Assembly (NCBI RefSeq): GCF_000719555.1
Contig: NZ_JOGX01000006.1
Span: forward strand, 152,403 to 216,402
Reading direction: 5' to 3'
Source: Streptomyces sp. NRRL F-5727
GTDB taxonomy: Bacteria > Actinomycetota > Actinomycetes > Streptomycetales > Streptomycetaceae
DNA: 64,000 bases
The notes beneath the pieces were generated by a model. It was given only the letters and a program-made list of their open reading frames with translations, ran no database searches and was not told the origin of the DNA. The position numbers and the translations under genes were made by a program. Of this stretch, positions 33,863 through 41,549 are shown in pieces. Position 1 is the stretch's first letter. Each line of letters begins with the position of its first letter.

Positions 33863-34027
33863 ATGTCCGACAAGTCAGCTCATTCCGTCCCGGTCACCGG
33901 CGAGGAACGCGGGGAGGGCAAGTTCCCCAAGGGGCTGGTGCTGCGCCTCTTCGCGTATCTGATCGCCGGTCACCTCTTCGCCGGCTTCCTCTACCTGCTC
34001 TTCATGCTCGGCGGGCAGAACCAGTAG
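33863..34027 (+). CDS. DUF6126-type single-pass membrane peptide
   Basis: 54 residues, ATG 33863. A hydrophilic N-terminus ending in EGKFPKGLVLRL is followed by one hydrophobic helix (FAYLIAGHLFAGFLYLLFML) and GGQNQ. The pattern K-x-P-K/R-G-L-V-x-R-x-F before the helix is that of DUF6126 peptides, which I recall next to XRE-cupin regulators in Streptomyces. It is presumably co-regulated with the gene upstream through the twin operator. Function unknown. Confidence 0.75.
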   Translation: MSDKSAHSVPVTGEERGEGKFPKGLVLRLFAYLIAGHLFAGFLYLLFMLGGQNQ

Positions 34028-34042
34028 CCGGTCCCGGGGCGG

Positions 34043-34867
34043 TCACGCCTCCGTGAGGAACCGCAGCCGCAGCCGCTCGCGGGTCTCGGGAGCGAGCTTC
34101 AGGCCCTCCGAGAGGTAGACGTCCACGGAGCCCCAGGTCGCGTCGATCGTCTCGAAGGCGGCCCGCAGGTACTCCACCCGCGCGTCGAAGAGCGGGCTCA
34201 GCAGCTCCATCACCTCGGGCGCCATCGCGTCCCGGGCGGTGGAGCTGCGGCGCACCTTGTAGCGGCGGTGCGGGGCGTCGGACTTCACGTAGTCGGCCTC
34301 GATCGCCGCGCGCTCCACGCCCAGTGCGAGCAGGGTGATCGCGATGGAGAGCCCGGCGCGGTCCTTGCCGGCCGCGCAGTGCATCAGGGCCGGGACCGCG
34401 TCCTCGGCGAGGGCGTGCAGGACCCGGCTGTGCTCGGCGGTCCGCTCCACGATCATCCGGCGGTACGAGCTCGTCATCCGCTCCGCGGCCTTGCCGTCGC
34501 CCAGCAGGCCGCGCAGCGTGTCGAGGTCGCCCTCCCGGACCATCCGCCAGAACTCCTTGCCGTCGGCCGGGTCGCTCAGCGGTATGTTCACGTTCCGCAC
34601 GCCCGGGAGCTCGACGTCGGGCCCCTCCACCTTGGCGTCGGCGGCGTTGCGGAAGTCGAAGACGGTGTGCAGGCCGAGGCCGGCCAGGAAGGCCGCGTCG
34701 GACTCGGTGGCGTCGGCGAGGTGGCCGCTGCGGAACAGGGTGCCGGGGCGGACGGCGCGTCCGTCCGTCGTCGGCAGGCCGCCCACGTCCCGGAAGTTGC
34801 GGACCTCGGCGAGTTCGGGCTCGCCGGGTTCGAGGGGCGACTGGACCTGCGGCAGCTGCTGCGTCAC
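34043..34867 (-). CDS. tyrosine-protein phosphatase (Y_phosphatase3 type)
   Basis: 274 residues from GTG 34867, with CTGGAG upstream on the minus strand; an earlier in-frame ATG at 34924 has no RBS. The C-x5-R loop is HCAAGKDRAG, preceded by LFRSGHLADAT and VFDFRNAAD, as in the Mycobacterium PtpB-like and LipA-like phosphatases. It would dephosphorylate phosphotyrosine or phosphoinositide-like substrates. It has no signal peptide. Convergent with the DUF6126 gene. Confidence 0.88.
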   Translation of the reverse strand: MTQQLPQVQSPLEPGEPELAEVRNFRDVGGLPTTDGRAVRPGTLFRSGHLADATESDAAFLAGLGLHTVFDFRNAADAKVEGPDVELPGVRNVNIPLSDPADGKEFWRMVREGDLDTLRGLLGDGKAAERMTSSYRRMIVERTAEHSRVLHALAEDAVPALMHCAAGKDRAGLSIAITLLALGVERAAIEADYVKSDAPHRRYKVRRSSTARDAMAPEVMELLSPLFDARVEYLRAAFETIDATWGSVDVYLSEGLKLAPETRERLRLRFLTEA

Positions 34868-35187
34868 GGATGCTCCAGGGGGTAGGCGTTCACGGGGCCG
34901 GGACGGGATCGGTTCCCCCTGCAATCATCCCGGGACCGGGGGCGCGGCGCACCCCCCTGGCCGGTAATGGGTGATCTGTCCGTATTGGGAGTCTTGGGGT
35001 AACGCGCCCTGGTTGAGGGGGAGATGGCATCGGGCGCGTGAGCAGCGTCATAGAAGTGACGGATCGTGGCCGACCGCCCGGTCCAATCCCCCTCCCGGAA
35101 AAGGGAATCGAGGGACCGTCATCGACGGAGGGTGACCGGAATTCCGGGCCCGAAGATCGCCCCGGAATGCCCGGTGAATTCCGCGGC

Positions 35188-35217
35188 TTGTTCGCGCCGA
35201 CCCCGCTCGTCTAGCGT
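35188..35217 (+). promoter_or_regulatory. vegetative-type promoter of the riboswitch RNA
   Basis: TTGTTC (35188-35193) and TAGCGT (35212-35217) are separated by 18 bases and lie about 20 bases before the first riboswitch stem, the right place for the transcript start. The 320 bases upstream, back to the phosphatase gene, show no gene. Confidence 0.5.
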
Positions 35218-35236
35218 CGCCGTCAATCCGGTCGGA

Positions 35237-35405
35237 CCGCCGAATCCTGCCACCGTCCGGAATTCGACCCCATCCCATCGCATGGCAGGAGCGGGGGACC
35301 CAAGGAAGTACGCCGGTCCCGCGACGCAGGACGGCTCGGGGTGAAGCCGCGTGAGAAACGCGGCCGGGCATCTCCAGTCCGAACCCGACAGCTCACCTCG
35401 CAGGC
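35237..35405 (+). promoter_or_regulatory. c-di-AMP (ydaO/yuaA) riboswitch
   Basis: The leader shows the conserved landmarks of the class: GCCGAATCCTGCCA pairing with TGGCAGGA (35283-35290), then GCGGGGGACCCA, CTCGGGGTGAAGCCGC, the variable CGCGGCCGGGCATCTC, and the invariant GAACCCGACAGCTCACCTCG (35381-35400). It ends about 20 bases before the ATG of a LysM/M23 peptidase. c-di-AMP binding to this class turns expression of cell-wall hydrolases off. In Streptomyces the class is known before such genes. Confidence 0.88.
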
Positions 35406-35423
35406 GCCGGAGAGGAATTCGCC

Positions 35424-36398
35424 ATGCCCGCGAAGGGTAAGCACCGCCGCCAGAAGTCCACCCTCATCACCCGTGGCCTGGTCGCCGCCGGCACCGGTGG
35501 CGCCGTCGTCGCCCTGCCGTTCATCGGCGCCACCGGAGCCCACGCCGCCGAGCAGGCCGCCCCGGCCGCCGTCTCCGGCACCGTCGTCAGCGCCGCCGCG
35601 CACGTCCAGGCCCCGGCCGCCGCGCCGGCCGCGAAGGCCGCCGCCCCGAAGACGTACTCCGTCGTCGCCGGCGACTACCTGTCCAAGATCGCCGCCGAGC
35701 ACGACGTCGCCGGCGGCTGGCAGAAGCTCTACGCGGACAACCGCCAGGTCGTCGGCGAGAACCCCTCGCTCATCCTCCCGGGCATGAAGCTCACCCTCGG
35801 CGCCAAGAACACCGCCAAGGCCGCCCCGAAGCCCGCCGCCGCCAAGGCCGCGCCCAAGGCGGAGCGCAAGGCCGCCCCGAAGGCCAAGGCCGAGGTCACC
35901 GAGCAGACCCGCGCCTCGCGCTCCACCGAGCGCGCCGCCGCCCCGGCCGCCGCCGCTGCCCAGCAGGCCGGCTCCGGCACGCAGGCCGCCTCCTCCGGCT
36001 GGGTCGCCCCCGTCTCCGGCGGCATCTCCACCCCGTACCGCGCCTCCGGCTCCATGTGGTCCTCCGGCTACCACACCGGTGCCGACTTCATCGCCTCCTC
36101 CGGCACCACCGTCCGCGCCGTCGGCGCCGGCACCGTCGTCTCCGCCGGCTGGAGCGGCGCGTACGGCAACGAGGTCGTCATCCAGCACGCCGACGGCAAC
36201 TACTCCCAGTACGCCCACCTCTCCTCCCTCTCCGTCTCCGCCGGCCAGTCGGTCGGCGGCGGCCAGCAGATCGGCCTCTCCGGCTCGACGGGCAACTCCA
36301 CCGGCCCGCACCTGCACTTCGAGATCCGCACCTCCCCGAGCTACGGCTCGGACATCGACCCGCTGGCCTACCTGCGCCAGCACGGCGTCTCCCTCTGA
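35424..36398 (+). CDS. secreted LysM-M23 peptidoglycan endopeptidase
   Basis: 324 residues with AGAGGA before ATG 35424. A long basic signal region (MPAKGKHRRQKS), a hydrophobic stretch and a cleavage site near AHAAE (about residue 42) mark secretion. LysM (about 75-125: YSVVAGDYLSKIAAEH) binds glycan. A long Ala/Pro/Lys linker leads to an M23 domain (about 200-324) with zinc ligands in YHTGADFIA and GPHLHFEI. It cuts cross-linked peptides in the wall. The gene is under a c-di-AMP riboswitch and is followed by a strong terminator. Confidence 0.95.
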   Translation: MPAKGKHRRQKSTLITRGLVAAGTGGAVVALPFIGATGAHAAEQAAPAAVSGTVVSAAAHVQAPAAAPAAKAAAPKTYSVVAGDYLSKIAAEHDVAGGWQKLYADNRQVVGENPSLILPGMKLTLGAKNTAKAAPKPAAAKAAPKAERKAAPKAKAEVTEQTRASRSTERAAAPAAAAAQQAGSGTQAASSGWVAPVSGGISTPYRASGSMWSSGYHTGADFIASSGTTVRAVGAGTVVSAGWSGAYGNEVVIQHADGNYSQYAHLSSLSVSAGQSVGGGQQIGLSGSTGNSTGPHLHFEIRTSPSYGSDIDPLAYLRQHGVSL

Positions 36399-36420
36399 CC
36401 CGTCCGGCCGAACGGCCGCA

Positions 36421-36453
36421 CGAAGGCCCGGCACCCCTGGTGCCGGGCCTTCG
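36421..36453 (+). terminator. terminator of the M23 gene
   Basis: A perfect 15-bp stem (CGAAGGCCCGGCACC and complement) with a 3-base loop, 23 bases after the stop codon. Confidence 0.9.
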
Positions 36454-36559
36454 CCCTATTCCGGCTTTGGCCATTTCTTTAGCGGTGGCATATATCACCC
36501 GCCGTCAACCCCTCCTTACGGTCGCGTAGGTCACATCCGAAAAGGAAGGATGTCCTTCC

Positions 36560-37363
36560 GTGGCAGACGATTCGAGAGAAACAGGCAAGCAGGCGTTCGG
36601 TTCGTTCGGGTCGTACGCGGCGATCGGTGACAGCTTCACGGAGGGCGTCGGAGACCCCGGCCCCGACGGGACCTACGTCGGCTGGGCGGACCGCTTCGCG
36701 GTGCTCCTCGCCGACCAGCTGCCGGACCCCGAGGACTTCCGCTACGCCAACCTGGCCGTCCGCGGGCGCCTCCTCGACCAGATCGTGGAGGAGCAGGTCC
36801 CCCGGGCGAAGGAGCTCGCCCCCGACCTGGTGACCTTCTGCGCCGGCGGCAACGACATCATCCGCCCCGGCACCGACCCCGACGACGTCGCCGAGCGCTT
36901 CGAGCGGGCCGTGCGCGACCTCACCTCCGCGGTCGGCACCGTCATGGTCACCACCGGCTTCGACACCCGCGACGTGCCCGTGCTCAGGCACCTGCGCGGC
37001 AAGATCGCCACGTACACCGCCCACGTCCGGGCCATCGCCGACCGCTACGACTGCCCGGTCCTCGACCTGTGGTCGCTGAAATCGGTCCAGGACCGGCGCG
37101 CCTGGGACGACGACCGGCTGCACCTCTCTCCCGAGGGGCACACCCGGGTCGCGCTGCGCGCCGCCCAGGTCCTCGGCGTGCCGGTGCCCGCCGACCCCGA
37201 CCAGGAGTGGCCGCCGCTGCCCGCCCGCGGCCCGCTGGAGGTCCGCCGGGACGACATCCTCTGGGCGCGCGAGTACCTGGTGCCGTGGATCGGCCGGCGG
37301 CTGCGCGGCGAGAGCTCCGGTGACCACGTCGAGGCGAAGCGCCCCGACCTCATGCCCCTGTAG
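36560..37363 (+). CDS. SGNH/GDSL-family hydrolase
   Basis: 267 residues from GTG 36560, with AAAGGAAGGA upstream. Block I AAIGDSFTEGVGD carries the serine, the block III segment CAGGNDI carries the oxyanion-hole Asn, and DDDRLHLSPEGH the Asp-x2-His pair. It is a cytosolic SGNH esterase or lipase-like enzyme of unknown substrate. TTACGGTCGCGTAGGT near 36516-36531 resembles a dyad but is unproven. Its last 14 bases overlap the end of the convergent radical SAM gene inside a 15-bp duplication. Confidence 0.92.
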   Translation: MADDSRETGKQAFGSFGSYAAIGDSFTEGVGDPGPDGTYVGWADRFAVLLADQLPDPEDFRYANLAVRGRLLDQIVEEQVPRAKELAPDLVTFCAGGNDIIRPGTDPDDVAERFERAVRDLTSAVGTVMVTTGFDTRDVPVLRHLRGKIATYTAHVRAIADRYDCPVLDLWSLKSVQDRRAWDDDRLHLSPEGHTRVALRAAQVLGVPVPADPDQEWPPLPARGPLEVRRDDILWAREYLVPWIGRRLRGESSGDHVEAKRPDLMPL

Positions 37364-38228
37364 CTCGTGCCCCTGTAGCTCGTGGACCGCCGGCGGGGAT
37401 CCGCTCCAGGACCCCGCCGGCGAAGACGTCGTACAGCGGCAGCGTCTCCAGGTGGACGTAGCCGATGTGGCAGTCGCACACGGCGAGGGGGCAGGCCCGC
37501 GGCCGCAGCGCGGCCCGGTACGAGCCGTCGTACAGGTTGCCCAGCTCCGCCGGGACGAAGTGGCAGCGCCGCACCGTCCCGGCGCCGTCCACCGACACCA
37601 CCGACTCGCCGGTCCGGCAGGGCAGCCCCGCCGAGCGATGCGGATGCCGGCTGTAGCCGAAGAGCGGGTCGATGCCCGTCCACGCCGCCGCCTCCGCGTC
37701 GGTGTACGCGTGCCCCTCGGCGGCGTTCACCCACAGATAGACGTGGTCCGGCAGCGCCGCCCGCAGCCGCAGCGCCTCCCCGTGGTGCTCGGGCAGCCCC
37801 ACCACGCCCACGCTGAACCGGACGCCGCGGGCCGCCAGGTCCAGCGCCTTGCCGAGGAAGCGGTCGTACGGGGTCTGGCCCGGGTGGTACGTGCACCACA
37901 GGGCCAGCGTGCCGAGGTCGGCCTCGTCGAGCCAGGACGTCCGGCAGCTCAGATTGGTCTGGATGGCCACCCGCTCCACGTGCGGCAGCCGCGACAGCTC
38001 GACCATGGCCCGCCGGTACCACGAGCGGACCAGACCCTCGCCCCACGGGGTGAAGAGGATCCGCAGACGGTCCCCGGCCTGCCCGGCCGCCCAGCCGGTG
38101 AACCGCTCCAGCGCCGCCCGGTCCGCCCGCAGCGTCTCCGGGCTGTCCCGCCGCTTGGCGAACGGACAGTACGGGCAGTCGTAGTCGCAGGAGGCGAGCG
38201 GCCCGCGGTACAGCAGCGTCAGGTCCAC
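37350..38228 (-). CDS. STM4011 family radical SAM protein
   Basis: 292 residues from GTG 38228, 8 bases after the stop of the next gene upstream. Radical SAM cluster C14-x3-C18-x2-C21 in SCDYDCPYCPF; further Cys-rich region CPLAVCDCHIGY near the C-terminus could hold a second cluster. The family takes its name from Salmonella STM4011 and has no known reaction. Fifth and last gene of a coupled operon. Its C-terminus ends in a RATGA-RATGA duplication made by a tandem repeat that is absent from ordinary family members' needs. Confidence 0.88.
   Translation of the reverse strand: MDLTLLYRGPLASCDYDCPYCPFAKRRDSPETLRADRAALERFTGWAAGQAGDRLRILFTPWGEGLVRSWYRRAMVELSRLPHVERVAIQTNLSCRTSWLDEADLGTLALWCTYHPGQTPYDRFLGKALDLAARGVRFSVGVVGLPEHHGEALRLRAALPDHVYLWVNAAEGHAYTDAEAAAWTGIDPLFGYSRHPHRSAGLPCRTGESVVSVDGAGTVRRCHFVPAELGNLYDGSYRAALRPRACPLAVCDCHIGYVHLETLPLYDVFAGGVLERIPAGGPRATGARATGA
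37354..37383. repeat. 15-bp tandem duplication over two stop codons
   Basis: GCCCCTGTAGCTCGT occurs twice in direct tandem (37354-37368 and 37369-37383). The first copy contains the stop of the SGNH gene. On the other strand the repeat adds five codons (RATGA) to the end of the STM4011-type protein. Confidence 0.9.
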
Positions 38229-38236
38229 GCCCGCCC

Positions 38237-39574
38237 CTACTTCGGCTCGTACGCGGCCATCGCGGCCCGTACGGCGGGGGAGAACAGCTCGGGACCGAGG
38301 CCGTCCGAGTGCGCGAGCCCCTCCGCCGACAGCCGCAGCAGCCCGTCCGGCGCCGACCCGTCCAGCCAGCCGTACCCGGCGAACCGCTCCAGCTCGGCAC
38401 CGAAGTCCTCGTACGCCCCCGACCCGAACCGCTCCTCGTACCCGGCGAGCTCCATGCCCTGGGCCTGGAGCAGCGACTGGAGCAGGTGGCGGCGGCGCGC
38501 CTCCGCGCCGTCCACCCAGCGGCCCACCTGGGCCCGGGAGAAGTCCGCGGTCTCCGTGTAGGCGTCGATGATCGAGCGGATCTCCCGCATGTCCACCGCG
38601 TAGTCGAAGGAGTAGTGCAGCGCCGCGGTGTACGAGCGGGCGCCGCAGCCCAGGCCGATCATGCCGTCCGTCTGGCAGGCGTGGTCGTCGGGTCCGGACG
38701 GGGCCGCGCCGGCCCGCCGGAACATCCGCATCGACACCTGCTCGTAGCCCTCCGCGAGGAGGTGGTCGCGGCCCTGCCGGTAGAGCCGCAGCCGCCGCTC
38801 GTCCCACTCCCGGTCCGACTCGGCGGGGGCCGAGCGGCCGAGCCCGGTCAGCGGGCGCACGTACAGCGGGTACAGGTACAGCTCCTCGGGCCGCCAGGCG
38901 AGCGCCGCGTCCAGCGAGTACCGCCAGGACTCCTCGGTCTGCCCGTCGATCCCGTAGATCAGGTCGATGTTGAGCACCGGCACGCCGGTGTCCCGGATCC
39001 GGCCGAGCGCCGCCTCCACGTCCGCGCGGCGCTGCGGGCGGACCGCGGCCCGCGCCTCGGCGTCCACGAAGCTCTGCACGCCGATGCTGAGCCGGGTCGC
39101 GCCGCGCGCGGCGAGCACCGCGAGCCGGTCCGCGGTGGCGGTGGCCGGCGAGGTCTCGACGGAGAGCGGCACCGCCCGCAGGTCCGCCCCCATGCGGTGC
39201 TCGGCGATGTCGCAGAGCCGCTCCAGCTCGGCGGCGGTCAGGAAGGTGGGGGTGCCGCCGCCGAACGCCGCCGTCGCGAACCGCACCGGCGCCGTGTCGC
39301 CCAGCGCCTCCCGGACCGCCACGGCCTGCCGGTCGAGCGCGTCGAGATAGCGGGTCGTCAGCTCGTCCGGGGCGCCGATCCGGGTGAAGAGGTTGCAGAA
39401 GCCGCAGCGGACCTCACAGAAGGGGATGTGCGCGTAGAGCGACAGGGCGTCCTTCGGCTCGTCCGCCCAGAGCGCGGCCAGCTCCGGCCGCTCGGGCAGC
39501 GGCCGGTACGCCGTCTTGTGCGGGTAGGCGTACACGTACGAGCGGTACGGACGCGGGTGCCGGGCGCCGGTCAC
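38237..39574 (-). CDS. STM4012 family radical SAM protein (HemN/HemW-like)
   Basis: 445 residues from GTG 39574, with GGAAGGAG 8 bases upstream; the GTGA overlaps the stop of the STM4013-type gene. Cluster C53-x3-C57-x2-C60 in IPFCEVRCGFCN, SAM site FGGGTPTFL, and RLSIGVQSF follow the coproporphyrinogen dehydrogenase-like (HemN/HemW) family. No HemN substrate-specific tail is obvious. The STM4012 family function is unknown. It is fourth in the operon and would work beside a second, unrelated radical SAM protein. Confidence 0.9.
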   Translation of the reverse strand: MTGARHPRPYRSYVYAYPHKTAYRPLPERPELAALWADEPKDALSLYAHIPFCEVRCGFCNLFTRIGAPDELTTRYLDALDRQAVAVREALGDTAPVRFATAAFGGGTPTFLTAAELERLCDIAEHRMGADLRAVPLSVETSPATATADRLAVLAARGATRLSIGVQSFVDAEARAAVRPQRRADVEAALGRIRDTGVPVLNIDLIYGIDGQTEESWRYSLDAALAWRPEELYLYPLYVRPLTGLGRSAPAESDREWDERRLRLYRQGRDHLLAEGYEQVSMRMFRRAGAAPSGPDDHACQTDGMIGLGCGARSYTAALHYSFDYAVDMREIRSIIDAYTETADFSRAQVGRWVDGAEARRRHLLQSLLQAQGMELAGYEERFGSGAYEDFGAELERFAGYGWLDGSAPDGLLRLSAEGLAHSDGLGPELFSPAVRAAMAAYEPK

Positions 39575-40407
39575 GCGGCGGCTCCTTCCCGGGGACCGTC
39601 CAGCGTGAACTGCGCGTACGGCACCGTCCACACCACCTCGTGGCCGAGCCGGTGGCCCGTGAACCCGTCGTCGCCGTAGGCCGTGCCGTGGTCCGAGCAG
39701 ACGATCGCGAAGCAGCGGCGGCGGGAGGACATCGCGGCGAACAGGCGCCCGACGTGCCGGTCCACGTACTCCAGCGCCGCCGCGTGGGTGGCCCGGGTGT
39801 CGCCGGCCTCGCGGCTCGCGCCCGGCGTGTGGAACCAGTTGGGCTGGTGCAGCGCCGCCACGTTCACGAAGAGGAAGAGCCGGCGGTCCGCCGGGAGCGC
39901 GGCCACCACCTCCTCCGCCCTCGCCACCTGCGCCTCGAACGAGGTCGGTGACGCCACCCCGAAGGACGGCTCCCAGTGGCTCTCCTGGAAGAGCCCGGGG
40001 AGGACCGAGCCGAGCGGCGGCTGCTTGTTGAAGAAGCCGACACCGCCCACGCACACCGTCCGGTAGCCGTCCGCGGCCAGCGCCGAGACCAGGTCGGGGG
40101 CGTCGTATACGTAGGTGCCGTCCGCGGTGGTCTCGCTGCCCGCGAACCGGGCCGCGAAGAGCCGCGGATGCGGGCCCGGCGCGGCCGGCGTCGGCAGGAA
40201 ACCGGCGAAGATCGCCTGGTGGGAGGCGTAGGTGAAGCTGCCGGGGGCGTGCCGCCGCTCCCAGCGGCCGCCCGGGAGGTGACGCGCCAGGTTCGGGATG
40301 CGGCCGGCGGCGGCCAGCTCGGCGGCCACGTCGTACCGGAGGGTGTCCAGGGTGACCAGGAGCAGGTCGTGGCTGCCGACGACCTCGTTCATGTCGGGCT
40401 GGTTCAC
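39571..40407 (-). CDS. STM4013/SEN3800 family sulfatase-fold hydrolase
   Basis: 278 residues if started at GTG 40407 in a GTGA overlap with the STM4014-type gene, matching the coupling of the others; ATG 40392 is an alternative. LLLVTLDTLRYDV carries the first metal Asp of the alkaline-phosphatase/sulfatase superfamily, with Thr in the nucleophile zone, and VCSDHGTAYGDDGFTGHRLGH carries later metal ligands (DHG, GH). No sulfatase C/S-x-P-x-R signature, so a phosphatase or transferase role is more likely. Third in the operon. Confidence 0.85.
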   Translation of the reverse strand: MNQPDMNEVVGSHDLLLVTLDTLRYDVAAELAAAGRIPNLARHLPGGRWERRHAPGSFTYASHQAIFAGFLPTPAAPGPHPRLFAARFAGSETTADGTYVYDAPDLVSALAADGYRTVCVGGVGFFNKQPPLGSVLPGLFQESHWEPSFGVASPTSFEAQVARAEEVVAALPADRRLFLFVNVAALHQPNWFHTPGASREAGDTRATHAAALEYVDRHVGRLFAAMSSRRRCFAIVCSDHGTAYGDDGFTGHRLGHEVVWTVPYAQFTLDGPREGAAA

Positions 40408-41549
40408 GGGGCGGTGCTCGTTCCTGTGGTGCTGGATGTCGGTGTCCCGGCGGCGTTCAGCAGGTCGGCGACCTGGGCACCGTACGTGTCCAGGCCCTCC
40501 GCCCCGCTGCCGGGGAGGCCGGTGAGGCCGGGCAGGAGGTCCCCGAAGGCGTTGACCTCGCCGACCGCGAAGCGGCGCCAGCCGGTGCCGGGCAGCAGGT
40601 CCACCCCGACGCAGCGGGTGCCGGGGAAGGCCGCCGCCGCCCGCTCGCAGACGGCGAGGGCGTCCTCCCATCGCCCGCCGGCGGCGGCGATCGCCGCCCG
40701 GGCGGCGGCCAGGTCGCCGCGGGCGCCGCCGAGGTGCAGGTTGGTCAGCGGGGAGCGGCTGGTGCGGACCACCGCGTGGGTGGCGCGCCCGCCGGTGACC
40801 ACCACCCGCAGGTCGGCGGCCCGGCCGCCCTGCACCGCCTTCGGCAGCCAGCGCTCCACGTGCAGTCCGTCCGGGGCGAGCGCGTCGACCAGGGCGCCGA
40901 CGTCCCGCGCCCCCGTGTAGCGCCGCACCCGCAGCGAGTTGAAGAGCCGTCCGGCCGCGTCCCGCTCGACCGAGGTGGTCGCCTGCACCCGGCCGGCGCC
41001 GGCCGTCTCCAGGGCGAGGACCCCGGAGGCGGAGGAGCCGTGGGCCGGCTTCACGAAGACCCGGCGCAGCCCGGCGGCGGCCATCAGCGCGACCAGGTCG
41101 TCCCAGCCGCGCACCGGCGCCCCGCCGGGACCCGAGGTCGGCGAGGCCGGCACGGGCACCCCGGCGGCGGCGAGCCGGCCGTGGGTGAGCCGCTTGTCGA
41201 AGAGGACCGCCGTCTCCGCCGGATCGTCCACCAGCACCGCGCCGGCCCGCCCGGCCTCGGCCGCGAGCCCGGCGACAGCCGCGGTGAACCGCTCGTACCA
41301 GAGCCGGCCGCCCTCCACCCGGGCCGGGTCGTCGGTGTCGCGCAGCAGCCGGTCCACCGCGGGCACCTCCCCGGGCGAGTCGACGCGGACGGTCTCGCCC
41401 GCCGCGAGGCGCGCCCGCCCGCGCAGCACGTCGAGCCAGCCGACGGCCCGCGCCCCGGGCAGCCCGGCGGCGCGCAGCGCGTCCTGGAAGAACGCGACGC
41501 GCCGCCCCGCCGGGTCGCCGACGACGACGAGGCGCGGACCGGCGGTCAT
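40404..41549 (-). CDS. STM4014 family protein, ATP-grasp-like
   Basis: 381 residues from ATG 41549 (ATGA overlap with the STM4015-type gene). The layout suggests an ATP-grasp ligase: an N-terminal alpha/beta region (LVVVGDPAGRRVAFF), a middle part with DKRLTHGRLAAAGVPVP, then VFVKPAHGSSASGVLAL as ATP-binding lysine and glycine loop, and late CVGVDLLPG and GEVNAFGDLLPG with the acidic/Asn metal ligands. Such enzymes join carboxylates to amines. The family's own reaction is not known. Confidence 0.85.
   Translation of the reverse strand: MTAGPRLVVVGDPAGRRVAFFQDALRAAGLPGARAVGWLDVLRGRARLAAGETVRVDSPGEVPAVDRLLRDTDDPARVEGGRLWYERFTAAVAGLAAEAGRAGAVLVDDPAETAVLFDKRLTHGRLAAAGVPVPASPTSGPGGAPVRGWDDLVALMAAAGLRRVFVKPAHGSSASGVLALETAGAGRVQATTSVERDAAGRLFNSLRVRRYTGARDVGALVDALAPDGLHVERWLPKAVQGGRAADLRVVVTGGRATHAVVRTSRSPLTNLHLGGARGDLAAARAAIAAAGGRWEDALAVCERAAAAFPGTRCVGVDLLPGTGWRRFAVGEVNAFGDLLPGLTGLPGSGAEGLDTYGAQVADLLNAAGTPTSSTTGTSTAP

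Noticed and set aside
39571..40407. True sulfatase call for the STM4013-type protein
   Set aside because: The C/S-x-P-x-R formylglycine signature is absent; only the fold-level metal motifs fit.
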